A stretch of DNA of 64,000 bases from Castanea sativa (lineage: Eukaryota > Streptophyta > Magnoliopsida > Fagales > Fagaceae). A program made the position numbers and the translations under genes. Shown here piece by piece: positions 43,872 to 56,400 of this stretch (within the stretch, counting starts at the first letter, position 1; the number at the start of each line of letters is the position of its first letter). The notes under the pieces were generated by a model. That model was not told where the DNA came from and made no database searches. It saw only the letters and a list, made by a program, of their open reading frames with translations. The stretch spans positions 23,882,658 to 23,946,657 of the forward strand of contig NC_134024.1 of assembly GCF_040712315.1 (NCBI RefSeq). The letters run 5' to 3'.

Positions 43872-44454
43872 CAGTGCTGGGAATATAGTACATTTTTCTT
43901 TCTTTTCAGTCAGGAAAAAAAATAAGATAATGGGAATATTGGATCTTGTAATTGCAATCCTTTCATTACTAGCGTAAGATTTTCCATTTTTACTATCAAA
44001 TAGTGCTTCCCTTGTACTTTATGTTACCTACATGCTAGTTAAAGCCCTCAATTCTAGGTTGGCTACTTGGCTTTAAGCAAGGAAATTCAAGATTTTTATA
44101 ATTTATTTGGAAGAAATCTGGAATTGTTTTAGCCCAAACATCCAGTATATTTTCCAAATAATCTTTGAAGAGATTTTAGAAGTTAAAGCCACCACAAAAC
44201 CTGAAGGTTTATAGGCTTCTGGTCTTCTCTAGGAATAAAGTACGTTAGTTAGGTCCTTGTGTTTTCGTGTTGTACGTTCTATATGTTTTATTTACAATAA
44301 CGAATGGGTAATTAATCAAAGTGCAACAATTTTTTAGAAGATTAGAGAATCATTAATTAAACTAGTGAAAACCATTATGCACAACCTCACTGCAGAAAAA
44401 TATACAGATATGATGACCTTTAGCAACAAGTAGAAATAAGAATAACATCAATAA
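43872..44454. other. Spacer between the PGG exon and the helicase 3' end
   Basis: Convergent 3' flanks of the two genes; AT-rich, no further gene recognised. Confidence 0.6.
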
Positions 44455-47400
44455 TCACAATGATTTGTACTGCTCAATCAAGCGGGAAGCATGGAGACGA
44501 GATGTAGGGGTGACAGTGCATCCCAAACTTTGCAAATAAGAGATCTGCCATTGAACAGTTTAACAAATGAAACAGTGAGATTCCCAGTCTTGGAATATTA
44601 AAGACAGTACGAGATTAAGCATCAAACATTAAAAAACAGAGTTGAGTCTCCAGTATGCTCTAGTACAAACTAATTGGATTTATTCAAGTGACTAACAGGA
44701 AAAAAAAAACATATAAAACTATAAGCCCTTACCCAACCTACATATGCTTTTAACAGCAAATCCATATGTGGGTGTGATTTACCAACTTTCTGATGCATAC
44801 ATAAGTAATGTTGTACGTACATATGTCTCTCTATTGTATGTAATGTTGTATGGTCACACCTAGGTAAAAGACGCCAACTCAAGTCGCACCCCCTCTCCCC
44901 TTTTTTATTTCCAGCAAATAAAAAATATTTGCATACCAGTCCATGGGAGCGCCAGTGGAACAAGCCCATAAACAATGGAATGGGAAGCAAAACTTGATGA
45001 CATGATATAAAGTAAGCAGCTAAACAAATTAAAAATTGAAGAGGAAACTTAAAAGATAAACCCAATGAAAAGCTCAAAACAAAATGGAAAATGTTTTTTA
45101 CGTGAAAAATGGAAGCAACATAGAACCCGATATAGGCCTTGTTCATGTATCCTCATTGAAGACAAACACAAAATTGCTCAATTGTGAAAAGAAAAAAAGA
45201 TGTAAAATTGGTTCATCTTTCTAAGAATCTTTCAATTAAAAATTTAAAAAAAAAAAAAAAAAAAAAAGGCCATTACCTCATATTGGTTCATAATAGCCAA
45301 TGACTTTAACATTGCACCAGAAAATGGCCCATTTCTCAAAATTCTTCTTTCTTTGTTTTTTTCTTTTTTGATTCAATGGGAAAAGTTTGTGTCCACAAGA
45401 AAAAGAAAAAAAAAAGGAGTTTTTTTTTTTTTTGGTGAGAATTGAATATTGGATGATGCCATAATGTATAAAATATCAAACGCAAACAATTCAAGTGTGT
45501 AAGCGTATATTGGATCTGCTTGATCAATTTACATATCCAACCTTCAGAGAATGTGATACCCAAGTCATAATATGATCACTCTTTTGTTCATAAATTCAAT
45601 GAAAACACGAATGGAAAATAAAATAAAAATAATATATAAACCCGAATAATTTAATTAATGCTCATGAGGTACCTGTTTAGATGTTGCCGCTGATGAACCC
45701 ATTGAATTTTCAATCCTTAACTTTTGGAAATGCTCCTGAAAGTAAAGAACATGTTCCATTTAGTTTCAATCATGACAAATAAACATTACATTTTAAACAT
45801 ACTTTCTGAAACCAAACTTCTTTTGGTACAAGATGTACAAGATCAAGCTTGCACTCCCCTCATTTTAAATGAGAAATAATTTTTCACAATATTTTAATAA
45901 AGAATGCACATACGTAGAGGAAAAAAAAAATACAAAGTAGGCCCTCTGATTACTCAGAATCATAGTGTACACAAGCTCATTAAATGTGTATTTGGTTTTG
46001 TTCTCTTTGGGAGTCATTTAGCTTATTTGCTTATGTGCCCATTTTCAAGGTACAACTAAACCAAGTGCAAAGTCAGTATTATTATATATGCAACTATTTT
46101 TTCAACAAAGATCGGCGACAAACTTGGTTGTCACTTAATATCTTTTTATTGGATATGAATTTTGACAAATTCACTATTAGATTACATTTTCTTCTTAGGC
46201 TACAAACTTCATTCATTATCTTTTTATTGAATGTGAATTTTGACAAGTTCACCATTGGATACATTTTCTTCTTATATTCTCCATATTTGCAAAATTTCTA
46301 AAAGATCAAAGATCATTTGCTATGCCATCAATCAATTGTTAAAATTACAGGTTTTTGTATTCTAAAATTATGCATAAAAATGAGTTTATGAATCATATAG
46401 TAAATAACTTCCAATTGACACAAAATTTGACATGTGTGTTAAAAGTGTAAAAAACATACAATCTAACGATTAGATTTTCAAAATATGTAGCAATGTTAAT
46501 TTTTTTAAAGAAACTATAGCCAAACTTTGTCCCTATTTTTGTGCTTCAAGATATATTTTTGATAAGTAAGCAAACCACATTTCTAATTATTTGTTAATTT
46601 CCTTATAATTATCATTTGCAAAGTGCTATATATGTTAAAATCCCTATATTAGAGCCTAAGAGCATCCACATCAGTGGATGCATAAATGTGCAAAATGGAA
46701 AAAAGTTACTAATTTTACACATTTTGGGCAAAAAAACACCCACATCAGTGGGTGTAAACTCGTCTATAAAATCCATCTTGCTACAGTACTGTGTAAATTT
46801 ACACAGGTACTGTAGCATGTTTATTTGATTTTTTAAAAACTTTTTCTCTCTCCTCTCTGTACTGACTCTCACCTCTCTCTCTTTCTCCTCTCTTTCTCAT
46901 TTTCATCAGAGACTCAGCGCACAGCTCTCCCTTTCTCTCATCTCAACAATCTGGCTTGCTCTAGCTTCCACCGATTGCCGAGGAGCAAGTCGAGTCCGTC
47001 ACCTACAAGATCGAGCAAGTCGAGTCGCCGGACGAGTCCGTCGCTTACAACACGAACGGAGTTTTCCAATGGAGAAACCTGAGGCTTTATTCTGAGTGTC
47101 GAGGAGCAGAAATTAGGCCACTGCGTTGACGAAGACGAAGACTTAGACGCCGGACTCCGAGGAGCAGCTCTTATATTCTCTCATCTCATCAATCTTTGGA
47201 TTTTTTTGGTTTTTTTTTTACTAAGTTTTTTTTTTTACTGGTTTTCTTTGGGATTCTGGTGTGATTGGAGGCCGGAGGCGTCGATCTTGAGAGAGATGGT
47301 GGCTGATAACGGTGGCCGTGTGGGTTGTGTTGGATTTTTTTGGTTTTTTTTTATTGGGTTTTTTTTTTTTTTTACTGGTTTTCTTTGGGATTCTAGTGTG

Positions 47401-50400
47401 ATTGGAGGCCGGAGGCGTCGATGGTGGCTGATGACGGTGGCTGTGTCGGGTTGTGTTGGGTCTATGAGAGAGATGAAGGTGGGAAGGAAATGAATATTTT
47501 ATTTGAATAAACGTGTATAATAAACAAACTGATGTGAGTGTTTTGTAAAAATGAGTGTGTAAAATAGAAAAAGTAGGTTTTTTCGTGTAAAATAGAAGGA
47601 AATTTTGCATGAACTGATGCAAATGCTCTAACAAAATTTCTTCCTATCCCCACCCCCTAAAGAATCTTAAAAGAAAAAGATAAGGGTACCTGTAACAACT
47701 CTACATGTGTGTGACCATAGTAGTCCCCACAGTCACTAAGTAACCAATGCTTGAAGGGCCTAGATGGTCCCATAAGGAGGGGTCTCAAGTTGTGGATCCA
47801 CGCCCCATGGTAGTTCGAACTTAGAACCTATACCACACCAAGACTCTAATCACTGAACTACAACCCTCAGTGGTTATATCCAAAGAACTTAAAGAAAAAA
47901 GAAATGGACTCAGTCCTCACTCAGACAAACATACAAGGATCATATGTAAATTATTTAGCCAATGAGCTATATTTCAATTGGTACGTCCTCCCCCTAAAAG
48001 TTCCAGGTGGCGATGTTCAAGACCCATAAGATACGTGTTTAACTTACAAACAAAAAAGAAAAAGCATATGTACATTTTATTTACATAGATGGATAGATAG
48101 GTAGATAGGCAGAGACAGAGAGAGAGACATTTTTTTGGATACCTATTAAAATGAGAGTTTTTCTACTGTCCTGACAATAAGGAAAACTCTCTCTTTTTTT
48201 TTTCTTTTTTTTTAATCATAAGCAAAGCAGGATGGGCACCATAGTACATAGGCTGCTATGAAGGAAAGCTTTGGATATCAACCACAGTTTTGACAAAACA
48301 AGAAACAAGATTGCAATTTTTACTAACCAATGACTTTACATTGATCAATTTATACAAAATACACCTTTTCTCAATCAGGTATATCATGCATAATTGACAA
48401 GGTGACCCTAAAATTAAAGGACGAAACAATGTGTAAAACAAAAAGATGACAAAAACAACTTTTTGATTGTAAGGGAAATATAAAAACCTAATCATATGTC
48501 ATTTAGCTAAAATTATACGCAATCTCTATCCTTCATCAAAGTGCTATAAGCCTATAACTCTCTTCCTCTTTCCTTTTTTTTATTAATTAATGAGTACACA
48601 ACTTTTTGATTGGAAAGAAAAGATAAAAACCTAACCATAAGTCATCTAGCTAAACTTACATGCTATAACTCTATCCTTCATCAAAGTGCTATAACTCTCT
48701 TCCTCGTTCCTTTTATTTTTTAAATTAATAAGTTACACGACTTAGTATGCTCTGATTTCCCAATCATATCTTCCACCACATTCATATGGGACTGAAGGAG
48801 GAAATGTTGTATGAAACAAAGCTAATTGGCTATCAATTGCTTTGCTTTATACAAAATACACATTGTACTGGTAATAAACATAAATATATGGTGATCATAC
48901 ATCTAATCAGATCAGAATAAAACATGCATCAGAAACACAAATACGTTTTCATGAACCAAACAGGAACAGCTAATCGGGAAAGGATCCCCTCCCATTTCTA
49001 TTTTTATTTATTTTGATAAGGGAAAGGATCCCCTCCCATCGTCCAATTTTAATCAAGATGTAAAGACACATGCATTTAAAGAATTCAATGCTGTTATAAA
49101 AATTTAACCACACAAATCAAATAAATTCCACTTGTCTCACATCAAGCAAAAGATTGGAGTAAATCTTATCCCCAGCTAATCTGCCTCAAAATTAGATGGT
49201 TAATCAGCACAATAATAGGGAGCTCTAAAAATGCAGTCTACAGTAGAGATATTTTCCAAAAGTCATAACAAGAATTTACTATCTCCGCCTGTTTATGAAA
49301 ATTTTGGCAACCTGAAGAAGGTCAAAACTAAATCAAGTACTAATGCACCATTGAACAAATTCTACAGGTTCTAGAACTTCAGAACCCAGCTGAAAACAAG
49401 CAATAAACAACTTTTCATTCAGGAAATAAAACATCATTCTTAATTCACATTTTAGATTAATGGAGTAGATCAGAAACTTATATGAGTGGATGGAAAAAAA
49501 AAATCAAAAAAAGTGATACCACAATTTTCAGTCAAGATAAGCAGAAAACATCAAACCTGCTTTTCCCGCATCATATGGGCTCGTTGATCAGCAGGAATTT
49601 GCTCCCATCTCAAAACCTAGTAAAACAAGAGAATCATATCAAAGAAAATTGAGCACCCACATATAAATATTATATAAAACTTCAAATAGTGCATTTAAAA
49701 TAACCATAGTCGCATACTATGACAAGGAGTTACTATGACTACTCAACCATTATATATGTTGAATTTATTTATAATTATCTTAGAAAGTAGTAGCAAACTC
49801 TTAGAATTAGCAAACACACTAACATATTCTGCATATTGAGATGCTTCATCACAGCTCAAGCAAGACTTCAGTGCACTCAAAACATCCTGAAAAATAAAAG
49901 AGGGTGAAAAGCCGTCAAAATAACCTTCACTGAGTTCCACATTATTGTAAAAATAAATTCAAAAATAATCCACATAAATATTAAAATACATCCTCCAATG
50001 GAAATTGGACATGGAAAATTCTTAACATCACAGCAGAAGATGGCACTAAAGGTATGATGTAACAGATAGCACATCACCCTGGTAAAGCGCATCATAGCAA
50101 ACCGCTGCATGATAAAAAAATCTGCTTGTGGTAGGCATAATTTATAGAATAGTTGGGAGATCTAAAAAGACCTCAGTATGATTCTTTCCTATGAAACGTG
50201 TTCTCCAGAATTACAGCCACAACTTCAGTTGAAAAAGTCTAAGACTCTTAATGTAAAGAGAGATACATAATTAGCTAAAAGAAAAGAAACAGCCAACCAT
50301 CTTAGTTCTTTACAATTAAGGGCTTCTCATCTCCCCCTCATCAATTCATATATTTTCTATAATAAGAACATATATTGTTCTAATAATAAGAACAACATAA

Positions 50401-53400
50401 GAACATCAATTAAGGCCTAGATACATAATTGCTAGTTTTTTCTTCTTCCTTTTTTCATTCTTTCTTTGGCTCAAGGTCAAGGAGACTCAGGACTAAGAAC
50501 AACATAATCTCAACCCAACCCATAACGGTCTCCACACAGGTATACTTATAGACAACAGAAAGACTGTCAACTATAACCTTCCACATGAATTTCAGAGCCT
50601 TGGGTAAAGGAATTGCAACATGGGGCAGAAGTGCAGAAAGAGATAAAAGAGGATGTATAATTACAACAAAAGGAGGAAACTTCAACCCCACTCATATTTT
50701 TGACCTAAACCTGGCTTACAAGATTAATTTCTAGAACTAGACAAGTTAGCATAGTCCTTCATTACCCCCATTCTCTCCTGACCAATAATCAACTTTCTCA
50801 AGTTGTCATTCAAGCAAATCAATTTCTCTGGGTAAAAAGGAAAAGCTAAATTAGCATATGTCAATCTAGATTCATGTTTTAGGTCCAGTTTGAAGAAAGA
50901 TGTGCCATAAGGCTCCCACCCTTTTTGGATTCAAAGTTCATCTTTCTCTCATTTTTAAGTGTCTTCATCATTGGCCATCCACAATCCTTAATTAGAGTGT
51001 GATCACCAATTCTTCCTCTCTCAATAGACACGCCATAAAGAGACAATGAAGGGAACCAACTCATCAATAGGCACATCTTACATCAACATGCCTCTAAAAC
51101 TGGATATTGTTCTTTTAGAGGATGAACAGTTGCAATATTCCCGTGAAGGTCCAGGCCTTCCATCGTTTAAGACTTTAAGTATAAACCTACTGTACATATA
51201 TAGGCTTTCTAACCATACTCTGTAATTGTTTACTAGTAAATAGCTTATAGCAAGCACTTCGTATCAGTCATCGCTTAACTGAATCAAAACAGTGTGGGAT
51301 CCATTTGACATCTCACTTAAATCCTTAAATACTGCTTTACGTCAACTTCAAGAATCTATCTTTGAACAGATTCACCTCTACCCAAACTATCTAGATATGC
51401 ATCCCATCTTGTACTACAAGAAACTATATTTAATAAACATGTCAGCATACCTTGGGTGGAGCTGTGCAGGTAAGCAAAGAAATCATATGGCTATTTTTCT
51501 TGAGGACAGTTTATGTAAACTAAAATTACAGAACACAATTGAAGATTCATATTGCAAGGGAGTGCAGCTTATTAAAGGGGAGACAAGAAAAATAACTTGT
51601 TATAAAATATAATTTACAAAAACTGTATGACCTTGTGTTTGTTTTTCTTGGCTCTAAGGCGTTCATCAATTACAAAGCCAACCTGTAAGACAATAAAGTA
51701 CATCAATCAATAGTTATATTCATATTGTTTGCATTTCGAAGGTTGCCCACTGAAAATAAGAATCTCAAAGTGCTAAGTAAATACTAGTTGCCTAGATAAC
51801 AAGACAAACATCACGAACTACTTGTATGAAAAAGAGAACAGAACTAAGCCCAGAATTCATTCAATTATCATTATTACATATGGCACCCTGTAGACACCAC
51901 ATTTTGTACCCTTTACGACTCGGGGCTCTTGTTCCCCAATGATGCCAAAATTCTAGGACCCAAGGTTGGTTTAGGGTTCAATCAAATTACAAATTGACTT
52001 GAGAGATGTTAAAATAGAAAATATAACTGTAGGGGTATTGGGCCCAGTAATTTATAATGGACGGCCCAACAAGGTCTTTTGGGCTAGAAACCCAAATCCG
52101 AAAACATCAAAATGATCGTGGAGTATTTAAGTGTCCCATACCGTCCGAGGAGTAGATTTGTCCTCGGAATGTTAAGCCGAGGATACACAGTATACGTGGA
52201 GGACAGTAAAAAGAGCGGTGGAATGTCTAAAGTAAAGCTGCTACCACCGCCCATATATTAAAGACCCTGTAATTGATACGCTGACAGTATAGATGGAAGG
52301 ATGGGACCTAAGCATAGAGTTTGGAACTTGGTCCCAAATCCCAGCGGGCTTTAGGGAAGAATGGATGGGACAAGTATCCAAAAATCAGGGTCGCAGCCAT
52401 AAAGTGGAAGATGATGAAGAGAAGAGGAGGAGTATAAATAGGAGGGAAGGCATACGAAGAAAGGGGAGGCTTTTTGAGAAAGAAAAAGTATATGATAATC
52501 AATATTTGTATCCAAACTTGAGAAATACTATTAGAAACTATCCTCGGAAACAGTCCGAGGAGGAATTCTCAATCTTACTTTTTGCAAACAATTCTTTGTT
52601 TTGTTCCATTGGGCCCAAAGCCCGTTCTTTTTGTGATTGTCTAAGCCATCCTTGAAATCTAAATTACAAACCCATCCTCTACAAATTCATTGTGAAGAAA
52701 GGCCTTTCAAGCCCATTTTTCTCCCAGTCGTGGTTTGGGAATTTGAATTGTGTCCTTACAATAACTTTTTATGAGTAAATAAATCTATTTTTGGAAAATA
52801 AAAGGTCAAGGAAAGCCTCAGCCTGCATACACTTTCAAAAACCTTTGAAAGACAAGTTTTCTGCATTAAAGACTGAGGTTTGGAACGAATCCCACATCGT
52901 CTGGGAGCCATTCCAAACCCCCCTTTTTCAACTATATAAAGCCTTACATAGTATATTTCAGAAACACACAGAAAATCCTAAGGAAAAATCTAAGATTCAC
53001 TAGAAATAGTGAATCAAAAAGGGAGTTTTCACAAAACATCCTCAAGTCAATTTTCTTTTAATTGAGACCTTTTTTAGTCTTGATTTTATATTTGATTGTA
53101 CATAAATTGACTGAGGAGAACGGTCAAAATCAAGCTTGAAAAGCTTCTTATTTGAGGTATTAAGTTCTAAACTTTTTCATTTCTTCATTTTAATAATGTT
53201 TTAATCTGTTTTCCTGCTTTGTTTATGCTTTATAATGTTTGTTTAGTTTAGGTTTATGTAGTTTTTATGTTTTAAAGCATGCTAGGTTGTTAGATTTACA
53301 ATTTTGAAGCTTTGCTCTGTTCTGCTACGTTTCTATTCTGGATTAGGGTTTTTGAGTGTGCCTGTGTACACATGCTTCTGCATGCACATGCAGGCTTTTA

Positions 53401-56400
53401 GTATGCGTACGCAAGCCTATGTATGCACACGCATACTTATGCCCAGAAGCCCTAATTCAGGTATTCTGCTTCTGTTACTTTCATATCATATGCTTTTGTT
53501 TTGACCCCCTTTTTATCTTTTTTAAGTCTCTGTTTCTCTGTTTGATTGTTTGTTCGCCTTTAACATGCTAGATTAGGGTTTTCTTTGTATTTCTTGCTTT
53601 GATGCCATGAACATGCATTCACATGTCAATTCATTGATGCATAGGTACTGAGACATAGTAAAGTAAGTGAGGTAAGTCATGCATTCACATGAATATGCAT
53701 TGGGTATATGTTTGATGATGAATATGAACATGTTTGCTTGGATGAGTTGTTCTTAATGCAATCACATTTTTATTTGGATCTTGCCATGTTTGTGCTTCTG
53801 CCATGCATACTTGCTGCCTTGTTTTGTTTGCTACCTTGAATGAGATGTTTGCCATGATAGATGTATGTTAGGGTTTGGGATGAAATGACATGTTGTATGC
53901 TTAGATTTATGCTAGTGTGTGTGTGTGTTTAAGATGCGATATTGAATGTGTTTTTAATGGGATTAAGATGTAGGACACAATGAGTGGAAACTGACCCACA
54001 GGTCAGGCAATTTTGGGCACCTAACACCTTCCCAAAATCATACCTAAACTCTGAACCTATACTCTGTTAGTAAAATCAGTCCTTCCACGTAAAGGAGCTA
54101 TATTCATGGTTCCTAGACCATAAAACTAGGTGGCGACTCCTTATTTCTCCGCCTCGGTCCACTCGGCCAAGGCAACTCCTTGTTTTTCCACCCCGGTCCA
54201 AACACCCCTATAAAAATTTTAAAATAGAGTTTTTCCAAAAAGAGCGCATCTACATTATATCAAAGTAAAATTAATATTCAAAATTCCAAATAATTTATTG
54301 CAAGAACATCTCCAACTACATCTGCAATATTGTCATCGTCTACCTTAAGCACTACTGTCACACTAAGTTGATCTACTTGACTCAATGCATGTCCAACCTT
54401 GCTAACTACATCACTAAAAATGCAAAAAATTCTTGGTGTTGTGCGCATCCTCAAAATACACAGAAATTTACTTGTGTTATAAATTGAGCGGTGCCATGGC
54501 TTTACTCTTATAACAAAAAAGAAAATAACATGACAGAAAAGAATGATTGAATATCTTGTTCAACGCATATTTTACCATCAAATACCATGCAAATGCAAAA
54601 CTTGCTACAATATCCAGAAAATGCAAAACAAAATTCGAAATAACGAGAAATCACCTTGTCAAGCAGCCTCTTGGGATCTTGAAATGCTTTCTTCTTTGCC
54701 CATTGATGAAATATGTGAGAAACAACTGATCTATCCTCCACATTGAATCTGTGAAACAGTGCCAAAGGAATCAAGTTCAGTTCCAAAAAAATATAACCAA
54801 AATTTCATGATAATATTAATCAAGCAATCATAAATGGTAGAACCTTCTTAAGAAACCATTTCCATTGCTAGCCTCCAATGGGTCTGTCAGATCTTCAGAA
54901 GCCTTATGAATACAAGTTTTTAGGAAATCATTCGGGACATCTACTTCAGAAAGTTCCTTTTCTCTTGGCACATCAACAGAAAACTGAGCAATTCTATTTG
55001 GAATGTGTTGCTGCTTTGTTTGCAACTCTTGTACACTAACTTCAGCCTACAAAAACAAGCCATCCATTAACCACTAAGGACTATGCATGAGTTTGGATAC
55101 AGATTATTCGGTGCACGTCTGCATCTGCATTAAAAAACAGTGGGTCCCGTGCACTGTTCACAGGACCCGCAAACTACTTTTTTCAACAAAAACAACTTTA
55201 AAATTGGGTTCCAAGCACTATTCACATATTTAAAAATTATTTTGCCACAGTGTTTTCAGTTTTCAACAATAAGCGGTATCCAAACAGACCCTACAAATGT
55301 TAATTAGAGCATGTTTGTTACCATTGTTTAAACAATAGTTTTCAATGTTTAAACAACATTACACGTATTTTCACACTTTTTCACCCACATGTATTTCTAA
55401 AAAATACAAACAACGTTACTAGAAATCTCTTACCAAACGGACCCTTAATATAAGATATTAAATAGCTAATGTGAACAACATCAAAACTGAATTCCAAAAT
55501 GTTCTAATTCATATGTAAAATTCATAAACTGTGTAGGTTAAATGGTTCATTAAATTCAATAATTGTGCTTAATTTAAGTGATTAAGTGATGCAAGGACAA
55601 ACATGATTAAATACAAAAAGTTTCAAGAATTGTGGTCTAGTTTCAATATGGGACCCTCTTGACACTTGTCCTAGGTGACTTAGTACTGAGTCTTAGACTC
55701 TTAGTATTAAGTTTCTTTAGATTAGAACATTACTGGTTCAATTTAAATTTACTTCCAAAATTGGGTTAGTTTGGCAATTTTCAGATTTTTGACACTCTAT
55801 TTGTTCTGAAGTAAAATATTTTCTGAAAAATGTTTCCCATTTTCAAGTGTTTGTTTAGATGTAAAATTTCGTCAAACTCGTAAAATATTTTCCATTGACC
55901 GTAAAATCCTTTATAAAAAATTTGTAAAAGATTTTCCCTTTAAAATTTTGGTAAAACATTTTACAAAAACACACCGATGACAAAATGGAGCCATCATTCC
56001 GGCTGCTGGTTTTGGCGATCCAGTCACCGAACCTCTGACACCAGCAGCTCCAATGACTAACCCACCAGTTTTGGTGGTTTGCTTTTTAAAAAAAATTTAC
56101 TTGCCATACCAAACACCTAAAAATATGTTACTTCAAAACAAAAAGAATGGCAAAATGGATTGTACTAGACTACCAAAGGTCTATAAGTCTTGAGTCCTTT
56201 TTCTATTTACTTTAGAAGTTCTACTTTTCTTTACAACAAGGAGTCTTTTAGTCTTTTAGGAAAGGATACTTAGGAGTCCTAATCTTTCTATAAAAGGGAT
56301 TGGCAATAGCCTATAAAGGATTTTATGTGGTCAATATCATTCACATATAAAGAGATTGAATTTAATAAAATTCTAGTAACTTATTTTATGCGTTGAGGGT

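Noticed and set aside
46616..46872. Overlapping short frames on both strands at the left end of the Harbinger-like element
   Set aside because: They follow the terminal palindrome of the element and have no family resemblance.
50078..50104. Possible 27-nt helicase microexon (RFAMMRFTR)
   Set aside because: It has usable splice sites and keeps the frame, but the family reads directly from KNKHK to DVLSALKS, so it would be an unexplained insertion.
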